A DNA stretch of 64,000 nt from JAEKNW01 sp963677815 (lineage in GTDB: Bacteria > Cloacimonadota > Cloacimonadia > Cloacimonadales > JAFGVF01). The translations under genes were made by a program, and so were the position numbers. The stretch's first letter is position 1; each line of letters starts with the position of its first letter. The notes beneath the pieces are model-generated. The model made no database searches and was not told where the DNA came from. It was given only the letters and a program-made list of their open reading frames with translations. The stretch covers positions 1,984,001 to 2,048,000 of the forward strand of contig OY782499.1 in assembly GCA_963677815.1 (NCBI GenBank). The letters are read 5' to 3'. This document shows, piece by piece, positions 7,501 to 16,300 of the stretch.

Positions 7501-10160
7501 CATCTTTAGAATTAAAGTTGGATAAAGCTGAATATGAAATTGGTGATAAGATAAAACTATCGATACCTAGCTCAGAAGATAGTAAAATTTATATCAATCT
7601 TATTAAACAAAACGAGATAATCAAGTACGATATAATTGATTCTAAAGATGATAATCATGAAATCTATGAATTTGAAGCTGAAAGAAATATGTTACCTAAT
7701 ATCTATGCTGAAGTTAGACTTGTTCAAGGTATTAATAATAAAAAGAATGATTTGCCTATTCGCTTATATGGTATTATTCCAATTAAGGTAATAGATAAAG
7801 ATACTCGCTTAAATATATCTCTAGATATTCCTCAAAGAATTTCTTCCAATTCTAAACTGAAAGCCTCTATTGATGTTGGAGTGAATAAGAAAACAAAATA
7901 CATTGTTTCAATTGTAGATCAAGGACTGGTAAATAGAACAAATTATTATATGCCTAACCCATGGAATCTATTCTATAGAAATGAAGCCTATTACGCTAAG
8001 GATTATGATAACTTCAATTTCTTCGTAAATGCTGAGAGTCATGATATCTTTAGGACTATCATGATTGGTGGAGGTATGTATGAAGATGCAGCTTTTGCTT
8101 CTATGAGTAAAGCAGGACTTGCTAACATGAGAGAGATGAACAGACTTCAAGAAACAGGAGTTCAAAGATTCAAACCTGTTAGCTACTTCTTAGGTATTTT
8201 AGAAACAGATAGAAAGGGTAAGGGAGAATTTGAAATTGAAGTTGGGGATTATGTTGGCTCTTTAAGAGTAAATGTTATAGCCCTCAATGAAGATGCCTTT
8301 GGTTCCGAAATCGGATACACTATAGTCAAAGATGATGTTATATTGATGCCCACTCTTCCAAGAGTATTATCTCCTCAAGATGAAATTGAGATTCCTGTTA
8401 ATGTAATTATTGACCCAATAGTTAAATTACCAGTTACAGTAGAGTTAACTACTAATGATTTAATTGAAATACTATCAGATTCAAAAATCACTATCCCAGC
8501 AGGGAAGGTAAGTGAATTACTAACTTATAAGGCAAAGGTCTTAGATAATACAGGAAAAGCTGAATTCACCTTTAAGGCAGTAAGCAAAGATTCCCAGAAT
8601 CAGCGACATGCAGAAGTGGGGGTGAGATTACCATCTCCTTATACTTTTGAATCTACTGCTTTAGATTTTAAGGATGGCCTTATTAACCTAGAAATACCTA
8701 GTCAGGGTTATGAATCTAGTAATCAAGTTTATATGACTTTCACCCAAGGTTTTGAATTCGATGCTCAACAGCTAGTTAGAAGAACATCCTATTATCCTTA
8801 CGGTGGAGCAGTTATGAAAACTATAATAACCTTCAACCAGCTTCATTTAAGTGAATTCATTGATGATGTTAACATCAAAAACGAACTTGATGAATTCATA
8901 AATATATACTTCCGTGAACTAGTAAATTATAATAGAAATGGTTTATATCCTTGGAAGGGTTTTTGGAGAGATGATCCAGATAGAAGAATTCTTAATATTC
9001 TTGCTCTGCATACAGCCATTATTGCTAAGAATAAAGGCTATAATATTAATGATTTTGTTTATAATGAAATTCTAAACTATTTGAAGAAAAATAGACCTGA
9101 AGGTAAGTTGGTCACTTTTGAAGATGCCTATCAACTATATGTTCTAGCTTTAGCAGATCAGGCTGATATTGCTAAACTTAACTATTATAGTGAATCAAAT
9201 GGAATAGAAATATTGAGCAGTGCTATAACAATGTTGGCTATTGCTTATGAAGAATCTGGCTATGATTTCCAAGAAGTGAAAGATAATCTTCAAACAGTCA
9301 AGGTAGATGATAAGAAAGATTACTATCCGTATTTTTCTTGTCCTAGTAATGATATTCAAGAAGCAATTGCATTATTCTTAAACACTAAATATGAAGGTCA
9401 GAACTCACAAGCTAAGACAAAGAATCGTTCCTCGGCCTTAGCAATTGTAAATAAATTGCAAAATAAGAACTACTGGTCATCTTATGATATGGGTTGGAAC
9501 CTTTGGGGACTAGTCGCTTATATCAAAACATTACCAAAAGATTATAATAAGTATAAGGATGAATCTTTGGAAGTAACTTTAGACGGGAAAAATCAAATCA
9601 TAAATGTTAATGATTTTTACTCTTTGAACCTAACAGATTATAAAGGAAAAGACCTTAAGATAAAAGCTCTTTCGGATAAAGCAGAAAATATCTCGGTCAC
9701 ACTTTATAACAATTATGTAGCTAAAATACAAGATAGTCAAGATTACTCCAATAATATTGAATTATTTGTTACTTATACTGATTTATATGGTAACTATATT
9801 GATGTAACTTCTCTGCAACAAGGTCAAACATTCTTTGCAAAAGTACAAATCCTTCCAGAAATAAAGAATAACGACTTTGCTATATCTTATATTTTACCTT
9901 CAGGTTGGGAGTTTGCAGAACAAGATTATGCCAGTACTACTAGTTATAATTCTTATGCTCAAATGCCAAAATATGTTGATATGAGAGATGATAGGGCTAT
10001 TATTTATGGTAATGTTAATAATTCATCAAGTTTTTCTTATGTATTAAAGATAAATACTATTAGCAAAGGAAGTTTTACTATGCCTGCTACTAGCGTTGAG
10101 TACCTCTATCTTCCAGAAATAAGAGCAACTTTGAAAGGAAAAACATTACAGGTGAAGTAA
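4533..10160 (+). CDS. Bacterial alpha-2-macroglobulin family lipoprotein without thioester
   Basis: 1875 residues with a lipoprotein signal (LLLVAC, lipidated Cys20). The chain has the order of large bacterial alpha-2-macroglobulins: early MG domains with Ig-like folds, an MG2-type segment (AFVDRDVYRPGEEVNLIV, about 635), a bait-like middle, the A2M domain (about 1215-1330, including GDYVGSLRVNVIALNEDAFG) and an alpha-helical complement-like domain (about 1420-1690). Family members are periplasmic traps for foreign proteases. The thioester normally reads YPYGCxEQ; here it is YPYGGAVM (Y1421-M1428), so the reactive Cys-Gln bond cannot form. That suggests a thioester-independent trap or structural role. 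pbpC follows after 13 nt, the classic pairing for periplasmic defence and wall repair. The start is supported by a strong GGAGG site. Confidence 0.88.
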   Translation: MDKFKRILIVLSMILLLVACTKKEKEEIKQLKSDKQVDQTDNDFNSLVTSDARTQGLSAIQSIGSRISMERAADSFDDLSSSNTSDIQSIVYTKVNTWNNEKDYYEIAFNRPLANNISERDLLKHIIITPQLEGEFKKIDDEIIRFYPKKRFSAETEYKFKLEQKALFSNDMPQVELSFYNDSPRIYLRDVNLFTTEDNKHYLTFVLEHYNGRYLDSDYQNGLNIRLGSESIDIDKIEYENSGRMLITSNKFQASESSSFRIYPKNKVFNQRSEKQLYYSNSISEMLEFNLNNIDPITDKQGKARIELTFSKNLNHKQSLAGFISIDGQDVDNSDISHYLDKVIITGDFSLGREYFVEIKSGIRAFDNSKMTADISKTIKTYNRDRLIEFVDKGSFLSSNDNNSINIKVINYPAFDYELWSVQVENVAEMIHNLNLLEYSGSDGSNYYRNDNLNWYGHLIKSDKIKTEVETDKESYIKLNLDDVIEDDPQKIYILNLTGATSSKDELNLPRNYRYYYRNKKESRVLISTDYAISAKAFNNAVAINIIDVLNKEPISRVNVELRAYNNTLLAEGSTNRKGFLLLDDLATSLAGKDFFIIAEKSDKLGFLSSQSMEIDNSKFKIENNYSSTEYKLEAFVDRDVYRPGEEVNLIVMARDNDNEIIKEDLPLLVTVYDGQGSKLTSEKIKDFDQGFASYKYLTQGSSKTGSWRMEIEYASIIKSVYFNLETFVPERFNTRLKADKEFYQADDTSMDLLIENNYLFGQALTDAKCELSLSFRSDYGFANESFSDYSFLDDYNYVDYSKYDKNMILMPNEDGEIQVQLDLINKENINHPYFIQLNAKVTEKGGRPIERELLLPVSPLDKYIGLSNNRYLKAKNNEFKVPLVVVDSKGEKIADGCQVDYVVYAKRGSWWWDYDNIDQASFKSSESTVVVKQGTLSIGPDKYIDFTPKSSDFHVFMIEAKIKGQDNYEINRKYYNSYWGDNSEISQDTSLELKLDKAEYEIGDKIKLSIPSSEDSKIYINLIKQNEIIKYDIIDSKDDNHEIYEFEAERNMLPNIYAEVRLVQGINNKKNDLPIRLYGIIPIKVIDKDTRLNISLDIPQRISSNSKLKASIDVGVNKKTKYIVSIVDQGLVNRTNYYMPNPWNLFYRNEAYYAKDYDNFNFFVNAESHDIFRTIMIGGGMYEDAAFASMSKAGLANMREMNRLQETGVQRFKPVSYFLGILETDRKGKGEFEIEVGDYVGSLRVNVIALNEDAFGSEIGYTIVKDDVILMPTLPRVLSPQDEIEIPVNVIIDPIVKLPVTVELTTNDLIEILSDSKITIPAGKVSELLTYKAKVLDNTGKAEFTFKAVSKDSQNQRHAEVGVRLPSPYTFESTALDFKDGLINLEIPSQGYESSNQVYMTFTQGFEFDAQQLVRRTSYYPYGGAVMKTIITFNQLHLSEFIDDVNIKNELDEFINIYFRELVNYNRNGLYPWKGFWRDDPDRRILNILALHTAIIAKNKGYNINDFVYNEILNYLKKNRPEGKLVTFEDAYQLYVLALADQADIAKLNYYSESNGIEILSSAITMLAIAYEESGYDFQEVKDNLQTVKVDDKKDYYPYFSCPSNDIQEAIALFLNTKYEGQNSQAKTKNRSSALAIVNKLQNKNYWSSYDMGWNLWGLVAYIKTLPKDYNKYKDESLEVTLDGKNQIINVNDFYSLNLTDYKGKDLKIKALSDKAENISVTLYNNYVAKIQDSQDYSNNIELFVTYTDLYGNYIDVTSLQQGQTFFAKVQILPEIKNNDFAISYILPSGWEFAEQDYASTTSYNSYAQMPKYVDMRDDRAIIYGNVNNSSSFSYVLKINTISKGSFTMPATSVEYLYLPEIRATLKGKTLQVK

Positions 10161-10173
10161 ATATTTCATATAA

Positions 10174-12465
10174 ATGAATATAAAATCAAATAAATCAATT
10201 GTAATAGTTGTCATTCTGCTAATAATTTTAGTCTTTATAAGTCTAATCTTATTAGCAGATGCTCCTAAAGATACTGACTGGAACTACTCGAAAGTTGTTT
10301 TAGATAATAATGACCAATATCTGAGGGTTTATCTAGATAGAAGAGAGCAATGGCATTTGGCTCATCAAGGGGCAGTAGCGGAAAAACTAAAGATTGCTAT
10401 TCTGACTTTCGAAGATAAACACTTTTATCATCATCCTGGTATTAATCCTGTATCCATTATGAGGGCCTTTATCTCAAATCTAAAAGCTGGAAAAGTTGTT
10501 AGTGGTGGCTCTACTATAACTATGCAGTTGGCTAGACTTCATCTAAAGGGAAAAAGAACATTTCTAAATAAATTCAAAGAAGCATTGGTATCTCTAAAAC
10601 TTGAGCTTTTTCATACTAAAGATGAAATACTTCTCTCTTATCTCAACAATGCACCTTATGGATCAAATATTGTTGGTATTAAAAGTGCTGCTTATAAATA
10701 TTTCGGGAAAGAATTACAAGAACTAACATGGGCAGAGGCAGCTCTTTTTGCTGTTCTACCAAACAATCCAGGCTACCTTTTCCCAGGCTCTAACTCCAAA
10801 CAACTCAAGATTAAAAGAGATAGTTTGCTAAGAAAATTGATGAAAGAAGGTTTTCTTACAAAAAGTCAATACCAAAATTCACTCAGAGAAGAAATTCCTA
10901 AATCTCAATTTTCATTTCCCTTTATAGCTCCACATTTATCAGATAGATTGCAAGACAACTCTTCTAATGTTTTTCATACTACTATTTATAAAGATTTACA
11001 GATTAAGTTAGAAAACATAGCGAAAAGCAAAGGAAACTACCTCAAGGGAATAGGAATAAAAAATCTAGCAATTTTAGTTAGCAATACTAAAACACATGAG
11101 GTTAAAGCTTATATTGGTTCGCAAAACTACTTTTCCCAATCTACTAATGGATTTAATGATGGGGTAATGGCTCTTAGGTCATCTGGGTCAATTCTCAAGC
11201 CTTTTATTTATGCTTATGCTCTAGATAAAGGAATAGTGACCCCTAATTCTCTTTTAGAAGATGTTAATAAAAATTATGGCATTCTTCTACCTAAAAACTA
11301 TGATAAAAAGTATCGTGGAATAGTAACACTCAGTGAAGCACTGCAAAAGTCTCTAAATATACCTGCTTATGAGATTACTCAGAAACTTGGTTTGTATGAT
11401 GCTATCTCTGTCCTAAAAAGTGTTGGAATGAATTCTTTAACTAGAGAAGCTAGTTCTTATGGCTTATCTATCTGTGTGGGAGGTGCGGAAACTAACCTCT
11501 GGCAATTGAGCCAAATGTATCAAAGCTTAGCTAGTAAAGGACAATATAATAGTCTAAAAGTCTTAAAAAACCAAGCCATTGAAACTAAGAAAAGCATACT
11601 CTCACCAGCAGCTAGCTATCAAATTCTAGATATTTTAAGGGGGGTAAAGCATCCTAATCATTATCAAGGAGTATTTAATGATTTAGCCTGGAAAACAGGT
11701 ACAAGTAATGGATTTAGAGATGCTTGGGCAGTAGGACTTGATGAAGATTGGACTATTGCAGTTTGGGCAGGTAATTTCACAGGAGAAGGTAATCATCATC
11801 TTTCTGGTCGTATTATAGCAGGAGATATCCTCTTTAGAGTAAGGTCTGCTTTAAGTCCAGCACACTCAGAATTCTTTGCTAAACCTTGGTCTGACTTCAA
11901 ACAAGTAGCTGTTTGTGCTCTTTCTGGTTATTCTCCTACTGATTCTTGTAAAGATACTCTTTGGATTGATGTTCCAAAAAACTCAATCTTACTTGAGAAA
12001 TGCCCTTACCACCATCAAATAATTGTTAATGAAACTGAAACTATGCAAGTTTGTTCTGAATGCTGGCAAGGAATTGAGCATAAATCAATATCTGTTTTAG
12101 ACTACCCACCTAGTGTTGATTATCATTTGAAACTCAATGGCATAGAAGTAGCTACTATTCCACCCCATAATCCAGATTGTAGTCTTTTGCATACACAATC
12201 TAAGCTGATAATTAAATATCCTATTAATAATTCAACTATATATCTACCTATAGATATTAACGGACAAGTCAACTCTTTTCAAGCAAAAGCAGTTTCTGAT
12301 GATAAGACAATATATTGGTTCCTAAATGATGAATATCTAGGAATGACTGAAGATATTCATCAAATGGATATTATTACAAATCCAGGTAGAAAAGAACTTA
12401 ATCTTATCAACTCCGAGGGCATCTCTAAAGAAGTTATATTTCAGATTAAATCAAAAGAAGATTGA
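10174..12465 (+). CDS. pbpC: Penicillin-binding protein 1C (bifunctional peptidoglycan synthase)
   Basis: 763 residues. A membrane anchor (about 8-30) is followed by a GT51 glycosyltransferase domain with catalytic Glu80 in EDKHFYHHPG and the GGSTITMQLARL motif. The transpeptidase domain has SxxK as S339-I-L-K342, a KSLN box near 395 and K507-T-G. The last 150 residues form the PBP1C-type C-terminal domain (contains PPSVDY and SNTIYLP-like strands). It polymerises and cross-links glycan strands on the outer face of the inner membrane. Position directly after the alpha-2-macroglobulin gene is the usual arrangement. No convincing ribosome site precedes the ATG; translation may be coupled to the upstream gene, whose stop is 13 nt away. 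Confidence 0.92.
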   Translation: MNIKSNKSIVIVVILLIILVFISLILLADAPKDTDWNYSKVVLDNNDQYLRVYLDRREQWHLAHQGAVAEKLKIAILTFEDKHFYHHPGINPVSIMRAFISNLKAGKVVSGGSTITMQLARLHLKGKRTFLNKFKEALVSLKLELFHTKDEILLSYLNNAPYGSNIVGIKSAAYKYFGKELQELTWAEAALFAVLPNNPGYLFPGSNSKQLKIKRDSLLRKLMKEGFLTKSQYQNSLREEIPKSQFSFPFIAPHLSDRLQDNSSNVFHTTIYKDLQIKLENIAKSKGNYLKGIGIKNLAILVSNTKTHEVKAYIGSQNYFSQSTNGFNDGVMALRSSGSILKPFIYAYALDKGIVTPNSLLEDVNKNYGILLPKNYDKKYRGIVTLSEALQKSLNIPAYEITQKLGLYDAISVLKSVGMNSLTREASSYGLSICVGGAETNLWQLSQMYQSLASKGQYNSLKVLKNQAIETKKSILSPAASYQILDILRGVKHPNHYQGVFNDLAWKTGTSNGFRDAWAVGLDEDWTIAVWAGNFTGEGNHHLSGRIIAGDILFRVRSALSPAHSEFFAKPWSDFKQVAVCALSGYSPTDSCKDTLWIDVPKNSILLEKCPYHHQIIVNETETMQVCSECWQGIEHKSISVLDYPPSVDYHLKLNGIEVATIPPHNPDCSLLHTQSKLIIKYPINNSTIYLPIDINGQVNSFQAKAVSDDKTIYWFLNDEYLGMTEDIHQMDIITNPGRKELNLINSEGISKEVIFQIKSKED

Positions 12466-12489
12466 CACGATTTGCTAAATTCAAATAAT
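12462..12489 (+). promoter_or_regulatory. Probable promoter inside the pbpC stop region
   Basis: TTGACA (12462-12467) and AATAAT (12484-12489) are separated by 16 nt. The -35 box overlaps the TGA stop of pbpC, which would let the DUF3108 gene be transcribed apart from the operon. AAGGATAA before the ATG at 12518 is the likely ribosome site. Confidence 0.45.
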
Positions 12490-12517
12490 TATGACAAAAT
12501 AATTAAGGATAATAAAA

Positions 12518-13285
12518 ATGAAAGTTAAAATAATTATATTAATTATGTTGCTCCTAGTAACTGCTTTATTCTCTATTCAAGACCAAGAAAGACTTACCTA
12601 CAATATAAGATATGGTATTGTTTCTGCTGCTGAAGCTGAACTTTTTGCTCGTTATATAATCCATACAGATTCGATTTATACTCAACCAATCGAAGCTTTA
12701 AAAGTTACTTCAAAAGCTGAAACTTACTCTTTCTTTGATGTCTTTTTTAAGGTTCGTGATAAAATAACTTCTATCTCAGAACAAGATTCTGGAAGAGCTA
12801 TTTATTATGAGAAAAACCTTAGAGAAGGTGGATATAAACAAAGAAGACTTCACTATTATGATCGAGAAAATGAAAATTGTATTTACCAAAAATGGTCTTT
12901 TGGTAAAAAAGAATTCTCAACTAAAAACATTCCTATTACTAAAGATACCTTTGATTTTTTAGGAGCATTTTATCATGTACGTCAACAGGAACTAAGTGTT
13001 GGCGATACTGTTGCAGTTACTTTATCTGGAGATGGAGTGACTTTTGATGCTAATATTGTTGTTCATGAAAGAGAAAAGCTAAAGACTATTTTTGGTAGAA
13101 AAGACTGCCTTAAAATTGAACCACAACTTACTCAAGAAACTATCTTTAAAAATTCAGGCAAAATATTCATCTGGATTACTGATGATGAATTTAAAATTCC
13201 TGTTAAAATGGAATCTGAAGTTAAATTTGGGTCTTTCATTGCGGACCTTAAAGATGCTGAGAATGTGGGACTGAAGAGGAAGTAG
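12518..13285 (+). CDS. DUF3108-type exported protein
   Basis: 255 residues with an N-terminal signal peptide (about 1-20). The mature part begins ERLTYNIRYGIVSAAEAEL, the characteristic opening of DUF3108 proteins, and shows alternating beta-strands including FDVFFKVRDKITSI and the late strand IFIWITDDEFKIPVKMES. DUF3108 proteins are periplasmic and resemble LolA/LolB-like half-barrels; their substrate is not established. It sits 52 nt after pbpC with its own candidate promoter and ends just before a strong terminator at 13311. A role in envelope maintenance beside pbpC is likely but only inferred from context. Confidence 0.78.
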   Translation: MKVKIIILIMLLLVTALFSIQDQERLTYNIRYGIVSAAEAELFARYIIHTDSIYTQPIEALKVTSKAETYSFFDVFFKVRDKITSISEQDSGRAIYYEKNLREGGYKQRRLHYYDRENENCIYQKWSFGKKEFSTKNIPITKDTFDFLGAFYHVRQQELSVGDTVAVTLSGDGVTFDANIVVHEREKLKTIFGRKDCLKIEPQLTQETIFKNSGKIFIWITDDEFKIPVKMESEVKFGSFIADLKDAENVGLKRK

Positions 13286-13310
13286 GCTATCACATAAAAG
13301 AATAAATTTA

Positions 13311-13346
13311 AAAACACTTCCTCAATATAGAGGAAGTGTTTTTTTA
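13311..13346. terminator. Bidirectional rho-independent terminator
   Basis: The stem AAAACACTTCCTC / GAGGAAGTGTTTT closes on a six-base loop and is followed by a T run on the plus strand, with an A run on its left side that serves the minus strand. It separates the converging DUF3108 and GLUG-protein genes. Confidence 0.85.
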
Positions 13347-13360
13347 TAGAAGAAGAATTA

Positions 13361-16300
13361 CTACTGAACCGCCTTCACAGAGAAGAATTTAATTTCAGAA
13401 GTAATTGTTATTGTCCAACTCTGAGAAGTTCGAGAAAAATCTCTAGTCTTTGATCTTGATAATCCGTTTTCTTTTTTTGATTTAATCTGAGAAAAAGAAC
13501 GAGCTGTTCCAAAATCTCCATCAGAACTAATATCAATGAATTCTCCATTTGGTGTTTCACAGGCAAATATCTTATACGCAGTAGCTCCAGAAACTTCATC
13601 CCAAGTGATAGTTAATTGATTCCCTGTGACTGAAATCGCAACATTAGTTGGCGAATCAACACTTGAAATATGTTGATATCCTTGCCAAGCTAAGAAGGGA
13701 TAACCACCGTTTTCTTGGGGATTAATACCCCAAAGATCATTAATTCCATTGTTAGTCTCATTGATAAAATCCCATCCGGCATTATAAAAAGTAGAATAAT
13801 TCTGCATTTCTTCTGTAGTTTTACCTACTCCTCCAGGACTTGTAGATTGATTTGATGTTTCAGTATCCCAGAAAGATGAAATAATTGTCGTATTATTTAC
13901 ATCTCCAATAAAGCCCCCAAAAACCGTTGAGCCCAAGATTAATCCTGTACTGTAGCAATTTGTAATGTTTGCGTGTCTGGACAAACCTAATAAGCCTCCT
14001 ATTACATATTCTCCTTCGATATTTGCCCTACTATAGCAATTGCTAATATCAGAACTGCTATCTTGTCCGATTAGACCTCCAATGGCACTAGTACCCTGAA
14101 CACTTCCAGAGCTATGACAGTTAGAAATTGTGTTTTGAATAGATGTTCCAATTAAATGACCTGCCCAGGTAGAGGCAGATACAGTACCTGAACTGCTACA
14201 ATTAGTGATTAAACAATTTTCTGCATGACCAGCAAGACTTCCCACAAAAGAAAAACCGTTAATATTTACATCTGTCAGTACTATATTTTCACACGTTGCT
14301 GTATCTATATATCTAAAAAGCCCAGCAGCCTCTTCAGCACTTGACTGGTCAATATGAAGATTTTGGATTTGGTGATTCAATCCGTTATATGAACCAGTAA
14401 AATTAATCGTTGAAGTACCTATTGGATTAAATCCTAAACCATTATTCCAGCTTTGTGTGTCACTTGCATCAATGTTGCTTAGCTGTATGAAGTTGGCGTC
14501 CCACAGAGTATGAGTTGCACTTAACCAGCCAAGTTCTTCCAATGTGTTTATTACATAAGGAGAGCTTACAGTGCCATTGCCGGATAAAGTAACAATTAAA
14601 TTATCATAATCATTTTGGAAAGATAAAAATGGGTAACCTCCATTTTGAGTTAAGTTGATTCCCCAATGGTCGCCTGAACCATTTATAGTTTCATCTTCGA
14701 AATCCCAACCTGCATTATAGTATGTATAATAGTTTTTCATCTCAGTGCTTGTTTTACCAACTCCTCCAGCACTAATAATTTGATTTGAACTGTCAATATC
14801 CCAAAATGATGATGTTACTGTTGAATCATTTAATTTTCCTATGAATCCACCAGCCCAGATAGTTGCATTAACAAGCCCTATGCTGTAGCATTTACTGATT
14901 GTAGAAGAAAAAATCTCTGCAGCAAAACCACCACTTCTTTGATTATCGTCATTATAGTGTCCTTCCTGTGTATTGTCATGAACTTCTCCAGTGCTGTAGC
15001 AATTAGCAAAGGATGAATTATAAGAATTTGCAACGAATCCTCCCAAGCAAGTATAACCTGATACATTTCCTGTGCTATAACAATCATTAATACTTGAATC
15101 AATTATTTTCCCAGCAAAACCACTAATCATAGACCCCCCAGAAACAGATGAGCTACTATAACAATAACTTAAAGATGAGTTATTTATTATATAACCTGCA
15201 AATCCTCCAATATTAAATCCTTGGTAATTATTTCTATCTTGGTCATTTCCCATGCTGTAATCTCCAATAACTGTTCCAGAAGTAGAACAGTGTTCAATGT
15301 CTGAATTACTTATGTGACCTATTAATCCTCCAACTGAAGTTAATCCATAAGATACACCTGAAGTACAACAATGATCCACTTGTGAAGAAGATGAATTTCC
15401 AATTAATATACCTACATAAGAGGATCCTGAAATTTCAGCATTAATAAGCGTAACATTGCTTATAACTGCATTTTGAGTGGCTCCAAAAAATCCTATATAT
15501 GCTTCACTGCTATCAATGCTGAAGTTATCGATGGTAAAAAAGTTACCATTGAAATTCCCAGTGAATGGGTGATTGTAATTTCCGATTGGATTGAAACTAA
15601 TATTCTCATAAGTTAACCAGTTTTCTAATTCAGAAAAATCAATATCTGAAGTTTGTAAAAAGTTCTTGTCCCAGATGGATTGAATTTGGCTTACCCACCA
15701 AAGATCATTTACTGTATTAATTTGGTAAGGATTTTCAGCAGTACCATTACCAAAAATTCTCATATGGGAATACCCTTCCCAAGATAGAAAAGGATAACCA
15801 GAGTTTTCTAATGAATTTATTCTCCAATAGTTTGAATTACCATTCTCTTCTTCTTGACTAAAATCCCAGCCTTCATCAATGTATGTTTGGTAAGTTCTCA
15901 TTTCATCTGAAGTCTTACCTATACCACCAGCACTTATTGAGATATTAGAAGCTTCTATATCCCATAGACAATTTTCTATTTGAGTATTAATATTAACAAT
16001 ACCTACTAAACCTCCTGTGTCAAATGAACCTGTTACAACTCCTGTACTATAGCTTGTAGTTATAGAACCATAATAGGCATATCCAACTAATCCTCCGGCA
16101 CCATCGTAACCTTGAACCTGACCCATATTGTAACAGTTTGAAACGGTGGAACTCAAATATGTGCCTAATATACCTCCCGTTCCTATACCATACCCCACAA
16201 TATTTCCTGTATTGAAACAACATGTAATGTCAGATGATGAATCAATTCCTGAAAAACCTCCAACAAAATTACTTAAAGCGTTAACGGTACCGGAAGTAGA

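Noticed and set aside
13361..13500. Type IX secretion C-terminal sorting domain in the GLUG protein
   Set aside because: The last ~60 residues are Ser/Lys/Arg-rich without the usual Gly-Asp-Gly/KxxK strand pattern.
14878..15102. 74-codon minus-strand open frame within the GLUG gene
   Set aside because: Alternative-frame shadow inside a clear, repeat-supported coding region.
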